Below, in pieces: positions 19,490-27,959 of a stretch of DNA of 64,000 nt. The notes under the pieces were generated by a model. It was given only the letters and a program-made list of their open reading frames with translations, ran no database searches and was not told the origin of the DNA. Within the stretch, counting starts at the first letter, position 1; the number at the start of each line of letters is the position of its first letter. This DNA comes from Pedobacter alluvionis (GTDB lineage: Bacteria; Bacteroidota; Bacteroidia; Sphingobacteriales; Sphingobacteriaceae), in assembly GCF_003664035.1 (NCBI RefSeq), contig NZ_RCCK01000015.1, forward strand, positions 124,001 to 188,000. Reading direction: 5' to 3'. Made by a program: the position numbers and the translations under genes.

Positions 19490-19840
19490 ATGAGCGAAAT
19501 CCTTTCAAAAGATAATTGTTTAAGCCACTATAAATGGGGCGATAACTGTGACGGATGGAATTTTGTAAGCAAACCTGAGGCAGTAATTAAACAGGAGTTA
19601 ATGCCTGCTCAAACTGCTGAGAAATTACATTTTCATACTTATGCAGAACAATTTTTCTTCATATTAAAAGGACAGGCGACATTTTTAATCGAAGCTGAAA
19701 CATTTACTGTTGATACCAAAAAAGGTTTACAGATTAAAGCTGGCGATAAACATAAAATTATGAATAGTGGTGTTGATGATTTAGAATTTATTCTTTTCTC
19801 CTATCCATCAACCCAAAACGACAGAACTGATTGTGAATAA
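19490..19840 (+). CDS. Cupin-domain protein
   Basis: 116 residues forming a single small cupin barrel. Motif 1 is visible as HFHTYAEQFFFILKGQA (about 50-66) and motif 2 as the LQIKAGDKHKIMN stretch, with His ligands retained. Such proteins bind a metal and a small molecule. It lies inside the arginine operon and overlaps the next GNAT gene by 8 bases. Role in arginine synthesis unknown; it may be an accessory passenger. Confidence 0.85.
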   Translation: MSEILSKDNCLSHYKWGDNCDGWNFVSKPEAVIKQELMPAQTAEKLHFHTYAEQFFFILKGQATFLIEAETFTVDTKKGLQIKAGDKHKIMNSGVDDLEFILFSYPSTQNDRTDCE

Positions 19841-20303
19841 TATAACGATAAAACAAATAGGATTAACAGAAGCTCATTTTGTAGTTGGCCTGTTTAACCA
19901 ATATCGCATGTTTTATAACCAGTTTTCGGATATCGGGATGGCTAAGGCTTTCATTGATGAACGTTTGCAGCATAACGAATCTATCATATTTTTAGCCGTT
20001 GATCAAGATACAGAACAACCAGTTGGTTTCACACAGTTATATCCTAAATACTCATCGGTAAGGTTAATTAAAAACTGGATTTTGAACGATCTGTATGTTA
20101 ATGAAGCTTACCGCAAACAGGGCATAGGCGAAAAATTAATTAAAACCGCCATGGATTTTGCCAAAGCCAATGGATCTACGTTTGTACAATTGGAAACTGC
20201 TGTAGATAATTATACCGCACAGCATTTGTATGAGAACATAGGCTTTGTAAAACAGGCAAACGACGAAGATTTTTTTCTTTATAAAATAGTACTAAACTCA
20301 TAG
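19833..20303 (+). CDS. GNAT family N-acetyltransferase
   Basis: 156 residues starting at a GTG that overlaps the cupin stop. The acetyl-CoA motif LYVNEAYRKQGIGEKLIKTA (about 88-107) is canonical, and the C-terminal ENIGFVKQ follows the GNAT pattern. It resembles small stand-alone acetyltransferases of unknown acceptor rather than an N-acetylglutamate synthase. It is translationally coupled to the cupin gene and directly abuts argC. Confidence 0.88.
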   Translation: MNNITIKQIGLTEAHFVVGLFNQYRMFYNQFSDIGMAKAFIDERLQHNESIIFLAVDQDTEQPVGFTQLYPKYSSVRLIKNWILNDLYVNEAYRKQGIGEKLIKTAMDFAKANGSTFVQLETAVDNYTAQHLYENIGFVKQANDEDFFLYKIVLNS

Positions 20304-20305
20304 TG

Positions 20306-21289
20306 ATGAATAAAATTAAAGCAGGAATAATTGGCGGAGCGGGTTACACTGGCGGCGAAATGCTGCGTATTTTGGTTAACCATCCAAATGTTGAAATTGC
20401 TTTCGTAAATAGCACAAGTAACGCCGGAAACCTGATCTCAGATGTACATACTGACTTGATCGGTGATACAGATTTAAGATTTGTAAGCGATATTCCACAA
20501 GATATTGACGTATTGTTTTTATGCGTTGGCCATGGTGATGCTAAGAAGTTTTTGGCTGCTAACCCAATCAACGAAAGCATTAAAATTATAGATTTATCTC
20601 AGGATTTTAGGTTACATGAAAAAGTTAAATTCGAAAACCGCGAATTTGTTTATGGATTGCCAGAACTGAACCGTGATAAAATTAAAGCAGCTAAAAATAT
20701 TGCAAACCCTGGTTGTTTTGCAACTTGTATCCAATTGGGCTTGTTGCCATTGGCCGCTAAAGGGTTAATTCGAAATGAGGTTCACATCAATGCTACTACC
20801 GGATCTACCGGTGCGGGACAGAGTTTATCTACTACTTCGCACTTCAGCTGGAGAAATAATAACCTTTCTGTTTATAAGGCTTTTGAGCATCAGCATTTAA
20901 ACGAAATCAGCGAGAGTTTGTTGCAGTTGCAACCCTCACTATCTGAAGCTTTAAATTTTATCCCACAGCGTGGTGCATTTACCAGAGGTATTTTAGCTGC
21001 CATGTACCTGGAAAGTGATTTAAGTTTAGAAGAAGCGCAAAACATTTACGAAGACTATTATAGTGCTCATCCCTTTACACATGTAAGCCGGAAAAACATC
21101 GATTTAAAACAGGTTGTAAATACCAACAAGGCATTGGTACATATCGAAAAACATGGTGGTAAATTATTTATCATTAGTATTATTGATAACCTGTTAAAAG
21201 GCGCCAGCGGACAAGCGGTTCAGAATATGAACTTAATGTTCGGCTTGGATGAAACAGCGGGACTTAAGTTAAAGGCCGCCAACTTTTAG
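20306..21289 (+). CDS. argC: N-acyl-gamma-glutamyl-phosphate reductase
   Basis: About 327 residues. The NADPH-binding loop GIIGGAGYTGGE is at the N-terminus, the catalytic Cys is in NPGCFATC (about residue 137), and the C-terminal DNLLKGASGQAVQNMN is typical. It reduces the acyl-glutamyl phosphate to the semialdehyde. I chose the ATG at 20306; a GTG three bases upstream overlaps the previous stop and is the alternative start. Confidence 0.96.
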   Translation: MNKIKAGIIGGAGYTGGEMLRILVNHPNVEIAFVNSTSNAGNLISDVHTDLIGDTDLRFVSDIPQDIDVLFLCVGHGDAKKFLAANPINESIKIIDLSQDFRLHEKVKFENREFVYGLPELNRDKIKAAKNIANPGCFATCIQLGLLPLAAKGLIRNEVHINATTGSTGAGQSLSTTSHFSWRNNNLSVYKAFEHQHLNEISESLLQLQPSLSEALNFIPQRGAFTRGILAAMYLESDLSLEEAQNIYEDYYSAHPFTHVSRKNIDLKQVVNTNKALVHIEKHGGKLFIISIIDNLLKGASGQAVQNMNLMFGLDETAGLKLKAANF

Positions 21290-21294
21290 GCAGA

Positions 21295-21326
21295 AGAGAC
21301 CAAAGCTGAAAGACTAAAGTCTAAAG
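21295..21326 (+). repeat. Left word-repeat flanking the four-helix-bundle gene
   Basis: Short words AGACCAAAGCT and AAAGACTAAAG occur here in plus orientation. The same words recur in reverse orientation at 21770-21799, on the other side of the four-helix-bundle gene. The array begins only a few bases after the argC stop codon. Confidence 0.6.
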
Positions 21327-21359
21327 CGAAGGTAGCATGAAGAATAACTAAAACATCAA

Positions 21360-21716
21360 ATGAGAGACTATCAAAAATTAGACGTTTGGAAAAAATCACA
21401 TTTAATGGTTTTACATGTCTATAAATTTATTTTGCCCGATTTTCCTGCTCATGAGAAATATGATTTGCAAAGTCAGGTAAAAAGGGCGGCTTATTCTGTT
21501 CCCTTAAATATTGTTGAAGGAGCAGGGCGGCGGACCGAAAATGATTTTGCTCACTTTCTTGACAATGCATTGGGCTCAGTACAAGAAATGGAATATGCTT
21601 GTTTTCTTGCAAAAGATTTAGATTATCTTGAAGAAAGCAAATATTTAGAAATTTATAAAATGGCTGGTGAAGTTAAAGCAATGTTAATTGGCTTAATTAA
21701 ACACCTTCGACAATAA
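21360..21716 (+). CDS. Four-helix-bundle protein (23S IVS / S23 family)
   Basis: 118 residues, all-helical. MRDYQKLDVWKKSHLMVL at the start and AYSVPLNIVEGAGRRTENDFAHFLDNALGSVQEMEY in the middle are the signature of the family encoded in intervening sequences of some 23S rRNA genes and related to Avd of diversity-generating retroelements. It has no role in arginine synthesis. It sits between argC and argD and is bounded by inversely oriented word repeats, like a small mobile cassette. A remnant of a second copy is at 23000-23065. Confidence 0.9.
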   Translation: MRDYQKLDVWKKSHLMVLHVYKFILPDFPAHEKYDLQSQVKRAAYSVPLNIVEGAGRRTENDFAHFLDNALGSVQEMEYACFLAKDLDYLEESKYLEIYKMAGEVKAMLIGLIKHLRQ

Positions 21717-21769
21717 CCAAGATTAAATGCTATTGGATTTTGGCTTACTGCTATGTGAAATGTTACAGG

Positions 21770-21802
21770 AAGCTTTGGTCTTTGGTCTTTAGTCTTTAAC
21801 CT
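21770..21802 (+). repeat. Right word-repeat flanking the four-helix-bundle gene
   Basis: AGCTTTGGTCTTTGGTCTTT words, inverted relative to 21295-21326. The preceding ACAGGAAGCT is shared with the region after the gene remnant near 23107. Confidence 0.6.
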
Positions 21803-21810
21803 TATTAAAT

Positions 21811-22941
21811 ATGCAACTATTCGACGTTTACCCACTTAATGATATAGAAATTACTAAAGCAGCCGGCAGCAATGTTTGGGATGCTAACGGACAACAATAT
21901 TTAGATTTATATGGCGGTCATGCTGTAATTTCAATCGGGCATACTAACCCGCATTATGTAAACCGTTTAACTGATCAGTTAAATAAAGTTGGTTTTTATT
22001 CAAATTCAGTAAAAATTCCTTTGCAGGTACAACTGGCACAGAAACTGGGCGAAGTATCAGGCAAAAAAGATTTCCAATTGTTCCTATGTAATTCGGGAGC
22101 TGAGGCAAATGAAAATGCTTTAAAACTGGCTTCATTTTACAATGGAAGAAAAAAGGTAATTGCTTTTACAGGCGCTTTCCACGGACGTACCTCTTTAGCG
22201 GTTGCCGTAACCGACAATCCTAAAATTGTAGCACCGGTTAATCAAAATGAAAATGTAATCTTTTTACCTTTCAATAATGAAGTTGCTTTAGAAGAAACTT
22301 TCAAATCACAGGGTAATGATATTTCTGCTGTTATTATTGAAGGTATTCAAGGTGTTGGCGGCATTAAAGAAGCCTCTAAAAGTTTCCTGCAAAAAATACG
22401 TTCGCTTTGTGATGAATATAATGCAGTTTATATTGCCGATAGTGTACAGTGCGGTTACGGACGTACCGGGTCGTTTTACTCGCATGATTACTCGGGAGTT
22501 GAAGCAGATGTGTATACGATGGCAAAAGGAATGGGTAATGGATTTCCGGTAGCGGGAATCTCAATTGCACCGAAATTTAAACCTTGGCATGGAGAGTTAG
22601 GTACAACTTTTGGTGGTAACCATTTAGCGTGCGCCGCGGCTTTAGCTGTTTTGGAAGTGATGGAAAAAGATAACCTGATCAAAAATGCTGAAGAAGTTGG
22701 GAACTATCTGCTTACTGAATTAAAGAAATTTGAGCAGGTGAAAGAAGTTCGTGGACGTGGGCTAATGATCGGTATCGAATTGCCAGAAGAACTTGCCCAT
22801 GTTAAAAAGGAGCTTTTGTTTAAGCATTTTATTTTTACTGGTGAGGCAAAACCCAACGTTATCCGTTTATTGCCAGCATTAAATTTAACTAAAGCACATG
22901 CTGATGAGTTTTTGGCAGCTTTTAAACAATTGGTAAAATAA
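21811..22941 (+). CDS. argD: Acetyl/succinylornithine aminotransferase
   Basis: 376 residues, class III PLP aminotransferase. NSGAEANENALKLA (about 93-106), AFHGRT, and the PLP Lys in MAKGMGNGFP (about residue 239) are present. The usual DEVQ motif reads DSVQCGYGRTG (about 210-220), with Ser in place of Glu; I recall this variant from other Bacteroidota ArgD. It transaminates the N-acyl-glutamate semialdehyde. It is separated from argC by the inserted four-helix-bundle gene. Confidence 0.95.
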   Translation: MQLFDVYPLNDIEITKAAGSNVWDANGQQYLDLYGGHAVISIGHTNPHYVNRLTDQLNKVGFYSNSVKIPLQVQLAQKLGEVSGKKDFQLFLCNSGAEANENALKLASFYNGRKKVIAFTGAFHGRTSLAVAVTDNPKIVAPVNQNENVIFLPFNNEVALEETFKSQGNDISAVIIEGIQGVGGIKEASKSFLQKIRSLCDEYNAVYIADSVQCGYGRTGSFYSHDYSGVEADVYTMAKGMGNGFPVAGISIAPKFKPWHGELGTTFGGNHLACAAALAVLEVMEKDNLIKNAEEVGNYLLTELKKFEQVKEVRGRGLMIGIELPEELAHVKKELLFKHFIFTGEAKPNVIRLLPALNLTKAHADEFLAAFKQLVK

Positions 22942-22999
22942 TAAAGAACCACTCATTGCGGAGAATCGCTTATCTGGCTTAAGGCAAGTTATTTTCGCT

Positions 23000-23065
23000 A
23001 TGAAAAATTATAATAATGAAGTTAAGGCAATGCTTATAGGCTTGCTGAAACGGTTACGACCATAA
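23000..23065 (+). pseudogene. Remnant of a second four-helix-bundle gene
   Basis: A 21-codon frame ends in EVKAMLIGLLKRLRP. Its last 15 codons align with EVKAMLIGLIKHLRQ at the C-terminus of the intact gene at 21360. The downstream DNA also matches: ACAGGAAGCT near 23107 followed by CTTTAGTCTTT words. Nothing of the first 100 codons is left between argD and argF', so this is a deletion relic. Confidence 0.75.
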
Positions 23066-23106
23066 ACTGATTAAAGTTTAGACTTTGCATCCTGTTTTAA
23101 ACCTCA

Positions 23107-23145
23107 CAGGAAGCTATGGTGTTTAAGCTTTAGTCTTTAAGCTTT
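23107..23145 (+). repeat. Word-repeat right of the gene remnant
   Basis: ACAGGAAGCT followed by GCTTTAGTCTTTAAGCTTTA words just before argF'. It is a diverged copy of the right flank of the intact four-helix-bundle gene. Confidence 0.55.
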
Positions 23146-23150
23146 ACAAA

Positions 23151-24122
23151 ATGAAACTTTTCACTTCCGTACACGATGTTCCAAACATCAAGCAATTTGT
23201 AACTGATGCATTGGCATTGAAGGCTAATCCTTATGCACACCAGGATTTAGGTAAGAACAAAACCTTGGGTTTAGTTTTTATGAACCCCAGTTTACGTACC
23301 CGTTTAAGTACGCAAAAAGCGGCCCTAAACCTGGGTATGAATGTGATGGTAATGAACATGGATAAAGAAGGTTGGGCGTTAGAAACGCAGGATGGAGTGG
23401 TAATGAATGGTTCTACCGTTGAGCATATTCGTGAAGCTGCTGCGGTAATGGGCCAGTATTGCGATATTTTGGGCTTGCGTTCTTTTCCAAAACTGAATAA
23501 CCGTGAAGAGGATTATAGCGAAGATTTCTTCAATAAATTTGTGAAATATTGTGCAGTACCTGTGGTGAGTTTAGAAAGCGCAACACGTCACCCTTTACAA
23601 AGCTTCGCCGATATTATTACCATTCACGAAACCTGGACAAAGAAACCTGATGGCCGAAAACCTAAAGTAGTTTTAGCCTGGGCACCCCACGTTAAGGCAT
23701 TACCTCAGGCGGTACCAAATTCTTTTGCAGAGTGGATGTGCAAAGCCCAGGCAGAAGGTATGATCGATTTTACCATTGCGCAACCTGAGGGTTACGAGCT
23801 TTCGGAAGATTTTACACCAAATGCCGATATTCAATATAATTTAGAAGAAGCTTTGGCCGGAGCGGATTACGTGTATGTGAAAAACTGGAGCAGTTATAAA
23901 GAATACGGTAAAGTATTAACTTACCCAGATGGCTGGATGATGAACAACGAAAAGTTGAAATTTACCAACGATGCCAAAGTAATGCACTGTTTACCGGTTC
24001 GTCGTGATCTGGAATTATCATCAGAAATTTTAGATGGACCAAACTCCTTAGTAATACATGAGGCCGGCAACCGTTTATGGGCAGCACAGGCGGTAATAAA
24101 AGCGATGCTGGAAAAGTTGTAA
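23151..24122 (+). CDS. argF': N-succinylornithine-type transcarbamylase
   Basis: 323 residues. It carries FMNPSLRTRLSTQKAALNLGMNV (43-65), the carbamoyl-phosphate loop of the SOTCase/AOTCase group rather than the STRTR of ordinary ornithine transcarbamylase. ATRHPLQSFAD, APHVKALPQAVPNSFAEWM and MHCLPVRRDLE are also diagnostic. From my memory of the Bacteroides fragilis SOTCase, its numbering matches here without gaps to residue 92, and the specificity residue (Pro90 there, Glu92 in Xanthomonas AOTCase) is Val90. Published mutants replacing Glu92 with Pro, Ser, Val or Ala turn AOTCase into SOTCase, so succinylornithine is the predicted substrate. Confidence 0.92.
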   Translation: MKLFTSVHDVPNIKQFVTDALALKANPYAHQDLGKNKTLGLVFMNPSLRTRLSTQKAALNLGMNVMVMNMDKEGWALETQDGVVMNGSTVEHIREAAAVMGQYCDILGLRSFPKLNNREEDYSEDFFNKFVKYCAVPVVSLESATRHPLQSFADIITIHETWTKKPDGRKPKVVLAWAPHVKALPQAVPNSFAEWMCKAQAEGMIDFTIAQPEGYELSEDFTPNADIQYNLEEALAGADYVYVKNWSSYKEYGKVLTYPDGWMMNNEKLKFTNDAKVMHCLPVRRDLELSSEILDGPNSLVIHEAGNRLWAAQAVIKAMLEKL

Positions 24123-24135
24123 TTATTATTACTAA

Positions 24136-24615
24136 ATGAATAAGCCAATAAAAAGTATAATATCAGATTTTGAGCAGGTCATTTTGCTTATTACTGAAGC
24201 CCGGAATAGGTTCTACAGTAAAGCAAATGCAGAACTCGTAATGTTATATTTTAGTGTTGGACAAATTGTTTCCGAAAAAGTTGCGAACGGCAAATGGGGT
24301 GATGGAACTGTAGATGACTTAGCTAATTATATTGCTGAGAAACAACCTTTGTTAAAAGGATTTAACCGTCGTGGACTTTATAGAATGAAACAATTTTATG
24401 AAGTTTATAGTGATAAGGAAATCGTGACAACATTGTTGGCACAATTTCAAGATGCTGATAATGAGTTTGGTAAATTTGTGACAACAGTGTTGACACAAAT
24501 ACCGTGGTCTTCTCATTTACACATTTTAAACAAAACCAAAACTATAGAGGAAAAGCTATTTTATATCCATACTTCCTTCGCCTTGGTTCGTGTCCTCACG
24601 AACCGAAATTATTAA
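24136..24615 (+). pseudogene. Truncated DUF1016 (YhcG-type) gene
   Basis: 159 residues. Residues 10-150 match the N-terminal helical domain of DUF1016/YhcG proteins (VMLYFSVGQIVSEK, GFNRRGLYRMKQFYE, WSSHLHILNKTKTIEEKLFY). Full proteins are roughly twice this length and carry a C-terminal PDDEXK-type nuclease domain, which is missing. The reading frame runs into a GGTTCGTG palindrome at 24585 and stops soon after, 45 bases before argB. It lies inside the arginine operon and is probably a decayed insert. Confidence 0.8.
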
Positions 24616-24643
24616 CTATTAATAGGTTCGTGGAGACACGAAC
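24585..24643. repeat. Two GGTTCGTG palindromes
   Basis: 24585-24604 is an 8-bp stem (GGTTCGTG / CACGAACC) with a TCCT loop. 24625-24643 is a second hairpin with a GTTCGTG / CACGAAC stem. A third copy with a 10-bp stem is at 55049-55072. The first lies in the 3' end of the broken DUF1016 frame. Confidence 0.75.
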
Positions 24644-24660
24644 TATGGTAACAATAAAGT

Positions 24661-25491
24661 ATGAAACAACTCACAATCATAAAAATCGGTGGAAATGTAA
24701 TCGATAATTCAGAAAACCTTCATCAGTTTTTGCTGGACTTTACTGCATTGCCGGGAGATAAAATTCTGGTACACGGTGGAGGTAAAATTGCAACTGAACT
24801 GGGCGAATCTTTAGGCATTGAAGCCAAAATGGTTGAGGGCAGAAGAATCACGGATATCGAAACACTTCGGATTGTAACTATGGTTTATGCCGGTTTGATC
24901 AATAAAAATATGGTTGCCCAGTTACAGGCTAAAGGTAGCAATGCCATTGGTTTAAGTGGTGCTGATGGTAATGTGATCAAAGCAAAAAAAAGGCCGGTTA
25001 GTACCAAAACTTATGGTGCAGATGCTGGACCAATGGCAGGAGCTTTAATTGATTATGGCTTTGTGGGCGATCTGGATGAAAATTCTGTTTCTTCAACAAC
25101 TTTAGATAGTTTGCTGAAGGCCGGATTGGTTCCTGTTTTATGTGCCATTACACACGACGGTGCTACACAACTTTTAAATACCAATGCTGATACTATTGCA
25201 TCTTCTGTTGCGGTGGCCATGTCTGCTTTATACGAAACACGTTTGGTATATTGCTTTGAGAAAAAAGGTGTGCTTAAAGATGTGAATGATAACGGTTCTG
25301 TAGTGAGAGAAATCAAAGCTGATGAATTTGAGGGTTTAAAAGCAGATGGAACGGTGCAGGGTGGAATGATCCCAAAATTACACAATGCTTTTGAAGCAAT
25401 TAAAAAAGGAGTTTCGGCAGTATACATCGGTAAAGCCGATGAACTTTCTGAACTTGCAGAGGGCACATTTGGAACCAAGATGCTGAAATAA
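24661..25491 (+). CDS. argB: N-acylglutamate kinase
   Basis: 276 residues, amino-acid kinase fold. The phosphate loop HGGGK is at 38-42; GRRITD, GLSGADGN and NTNADTIASSVA are further family blocks. It phosphorylates the N-acylglutamate made in step one. The N-terminal extension typical of arginine-inhibited hexameric kinases is absent, so feedback control may lie elsewhere. Confidence 0.95.
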   Translation: MKQLTIIKIGGNVIDNSENLHQFLLDFTALPGDKILVHGGGKIATELGESLGIEAKMVEGRRITDIETLRIVTMVYAGLINKNMVAQLQAKGSNAIGLSGADGNVIKAKKRPVSTKTYGADAGPMAGALIDYGFVGDLDENSVSSTTLDSLLKAGLVPVLCAITHDGATQLLNTNADTIASSVAVAMSALYETRLVYCFEKKGVLKDVNDNGSVVREIKADEFEGLKADGTVQGGMIPKLHNAFEAIKKGVSAVYIGKADELSELAEGTFGTKMLK

Positions 25492-25978
25492 GGTGGAAGA
25501 GGTTAAAGGTAGGAAGGCTGAGGGTGTAAGGTTTTTGGCGAGGTGTATAAACTCATCGCTAAAAGATTTTAACCAAGATACAAAGACACCGAATTGCATT
25601 GTAATTCTTTGTTTTGCTAGGTTTATGAATGTAGATTTATAGGCATTTAGAGGGGGAAAAGAAACCAATTAACCACTGCTTATGCAAACTAAACCTAATA
25701 GAAACGGAAATACTTTTTATGTTCAAAACGAGAAAGATTACTACGTTGTTCCTCCTCGCAATGACGATAAATAGATGGAATGGCTGAAGTTAAAAAAGAT
25801 TGAAATGAATAGCAGGACTGAAACATCAATAGAATTACTGAAATTGCTTTTCAAAAACCGCAGAAAGAAATATAAATCTGCGTAATCATGTAATCTGTGT
25901 AATCAACCCGCAGGAAAAGAAAATGAATTTTTGTAATCAAGTAATCTGTGCAATCAAACCGCAGGAAAATTAGTAATC
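25492..25978. other. Intergenic region built of word repeats
   Basis: 487 bases between argB and proC. From the argB stop onward there are GGTGGAAGAGG / GGTAGGAAGG words. At 25882-25975 there is a near-direct duplication of GTAATCTGTGTAATCAA followed by CGCAGGAAAA. Two tiny frames (25682-25774, 30 codons; 25775-25885, 36 codons) show no family resemblance and are not called. Confidence 0.55.
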
Positions 25979-26791
25979 ATGACAAAAAAAATAGCCATAA
26001 TTGGTAGCGGAAATATTGGTTTATCTTTAGCAAAAGGTTTGGTGAAGGCCGACTTTGCTCAAGCAGGCGACATTACGCTTACCCGTAGAAATACCGATCA
26101 TTTAAAATCATTTGCAGAAGCGGGTTTTAATATCAGCAATAACAATAAACAAGCCGTTGTTGATGCTGATGTTGTAATTTTAGCCGTTCTACCCCAACAA
26201 TTAAATACGGTTTTAGACGAAATTCAGCCTTCAATTATTCCCGCTAAACATTTGGTTATTTCGGTAATTTCGGGTGTAAGCTGCGCTGCAGTTAGGGAAA
26301 AATTGGGCGAAAATGTTGAAGTGATTCGTGTAATGCCGAATACGGCAATTGCCATCGGGCAATCCATGACTTGTATGGCCAGCGATAATGCTTCAGCAGA
26401 GCATATTGCAGATGTGACGAAAATGTTTGAAACGGTTGGTTCTGTTGTTAGAATTAATGAAGATTTAATGACTTCTGCAACGGCATTATGTGCTTGTGGG
26501 ATCGCATTTTTCTTAAGGGCAATCAGAGCCGCATCACAAGGTGGCGTTGAAATTGGTTTCCATGCCGATGAGGCTTTGAAAATGGCCGTTCAAACGGCTA
26601 AAGGAGCAGCCGATTTGCTTTTATTGCACGGAACACACCCGGAATCAGAAATAGATAAGGTAACTTCGCCGAAAGGTTGTACCATTGCCGGCTTAAACGA
26701 AATGGAACACAATGGTTTTAGTTCCTCATTAATAAAGGGTATTAAACTTTCAGCTTTAAAAGCAGGAAATTTATACACTAAAGAGAGCTGA
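25979..26791 (+). CDS. proC: Pyrroline-5-carboxylate reductase
   Basis: 270 residues. There is an N-terminal Rossmann motif IAIIGSGNIGLSLAKGL (4-20), the family block VIRVMPNTAIAIGQSMT and the C-terminal TSPKGCTIAGLNEME. It makes proline from pyrroline-5-carboxylate. Its place in the arginine operon links the two glutamate-derived pathways. Because of the succinyl/acetyl chemistry here, a side role cannot be excluded, but all reductase motifs are intact. Confidence 0.95.
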   Translation: MTKKIAIIGSGNIGLSLAKGLVKADFAQAGDITLTRRNTDHLKSFAEAGFNISNNNKQAVVDADVVILAVLPQQLNTVLDEIQPSIIPAKHLVISVISGVSCAAVREKLGENVEVIRVMPNTAIAIGQSMTCMASDNASAEHIADVTKMFETVGSVVRINEDLMTSATALCACGIAFFLRAIRAASQGGVEIGFHADEALKMAVQTAKGAADLLLLHGTHPESEIDKVTSPKGCTIAGLNEMEHNGFSSSLIKGIKLSALKAGNLYTKES

Positions 26792-26823
26792 AAGCGGAAA
26801 GACCAAAGCTAAAAGCAATAAAA

Positions 26824-26878
26824 AGTAGCAAGTTTGAGATGAAATTGTCTTGATACTTGCTACTAATTACTTGATACT
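26824..26878 (+). repeat. Hairpin and dispersed repeat copy 2 before argE
   Basis: A perfect 10-bp inverted repeat AGTAGCAAGT (26824-26833) / ACTTGCTACT (26855-26864). The right part, 26849-26878, matches 19457-19486 at 27 of 30 positions. Confidence 0.7.
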
Positions 26879-27946
26879 ATGTTACTAGAAAATATACAAA
26901 AAGAAAGTCTGGATTTATTGCGACAGTTGATCCGTATCCAGTCTTTTAGTAAAGAAGAAGATCGGACGGCGAATTTAATTGCCCAGTTTTTGGAGGAGAG
27001 AGGGGTTAAGACCCAGCGTAAAATGAACAACGTCTGGGCCTATAACAAACATTTCGATGCGGCTAAACCGACTTTACTTTTAAACTCGCATCACGATACG
27101 GTAAAGCCTAATTCAGGGTATACCCGCGATCCTTATGATGCTGCAATTGAAGGCGATAAATTATTTGGTTTGGGCAGTAATGATGCAGGTGGTTGCCTGG
27201 TTTCGTTAATTGGTACATTTTTATACTACTACGCGCACGAAAATTTAAAATATAACATCTGTTTGGCCGCAACGGCGGAAGAAGAGATTTCTGGTAACAA
27301 TGGATTAGAATTGGTTCTGCCCGATTTAGGTGAGCTTGAGTTTGGTATCGTTGGTGAACCAACAGAAATGAATTTAGCCATTGCTGAACGGGGTTTGCTG
27401 GTCTTGGATTGCGTATCGCATGGTAAAGCGGGGCATGCTGCCCGTGAAGAAGGCGAAAATGCCATTTACAAAGCATTAAAAGATATCGAATGGTTCAGAA
27501 ATTATCAGTTTCCTAAAGTATCTGAGGTTTTTGGTCCGTTGAAAATGACGGTAACGATTATTAATGCAGGTTCGCAACATAATGTTGTACCTGCAAACTG
27601 TACTTTCACAGTTGATGTACGTGTAACCGATGCTTACACCAACGAAGAAGTTTTAGAAATTATTCGGGCAAATGTTGATTGCGATGTTACCCCACGTTCT
27701 ATTCGCTTAAAACCATCGTCGATTGATAAAAACCACCCGGTCGTTCAGGCTGGTGTTGCTTTGGGAAGAACCACTTATGGTTCGCCAACTACATCCGATC
27801 AAGCTTTGTTGGATATTCCTTCAGTAAAATGTGGGCCGGGTTTTTCTGGCCGCTCGCACATGGCTGATGAGTTTTTATATGTACGCGAGGTTGCAGAAGG
27901 CGTTGAAGGATATATTAACATGTTGAAACCAGTAATTCAAGGTTAA
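26879..27946 (+). CDS. argE: M20 deacylase of the arginine pathway (ArgE type)
   Basis: 355 residues, M20 metallopeptidase. Metal and catalytic blocks are HHDTV (71-75), GSNDAGG (99-105), AEEE (133-136) and VGEPTE (158-163); the dimerisation domain is about 170-270. It removes the N-acyl group. In a succinyl-type pathway its substrate would be N-succinylcitrulline rather than N-acetylornithine, because carbamoylation comes first. The substrate is inferred from the ArgF' type. Confidence 0.9.
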   Translation: MLLENIQKESLDLLRQLIRIQSFSKEEDRTANLIAQFLEERGVKTQRKMNNVWAYNKHFDAAKPTLLLNSHHDTVKPNSGYTRDPYDAAIEGDKLFGLGSNDAGGCLVSLIGTFLYYYAHENLKYNICLAATAEEEISGNNGLELVLPDLGELEFGIVGEPTEMNLAIAERGLLVLDCVSHGKAGHAAREEGENAIYKALKDIEWFRNYQFPKVSEVFGPLKMTVTIINAGSQHNVVPANCTFTVDVRVTDAYTNEEVLEIIRANVDCDVTPRSIRLKPSSIDKNHPVVQAGVALGRTTYGSPTTSDQALLDIPSVKCGPGFSGRSHMADEFLYVREVAEGVEGYINMLKPVIQG

Positions 27947-27959
27947 ACTAAACTAAAGC

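Noticed and set aside
22438..22470. Ser for Glu in the DEVQ motif of ArgD as an inactivating change
   Set aside because: I recall the DSVQCG variant from related Bacteroidota ArgD proteins, and the PLP Lys and other motifs are intact.
25682..25885. Two tiny frames (30 and 36 codons) between argB and proC
   Set aside because: They lie in dispersed word-repeat DNA, have no recognisable domain, and the first includes a common intergenic phrase.
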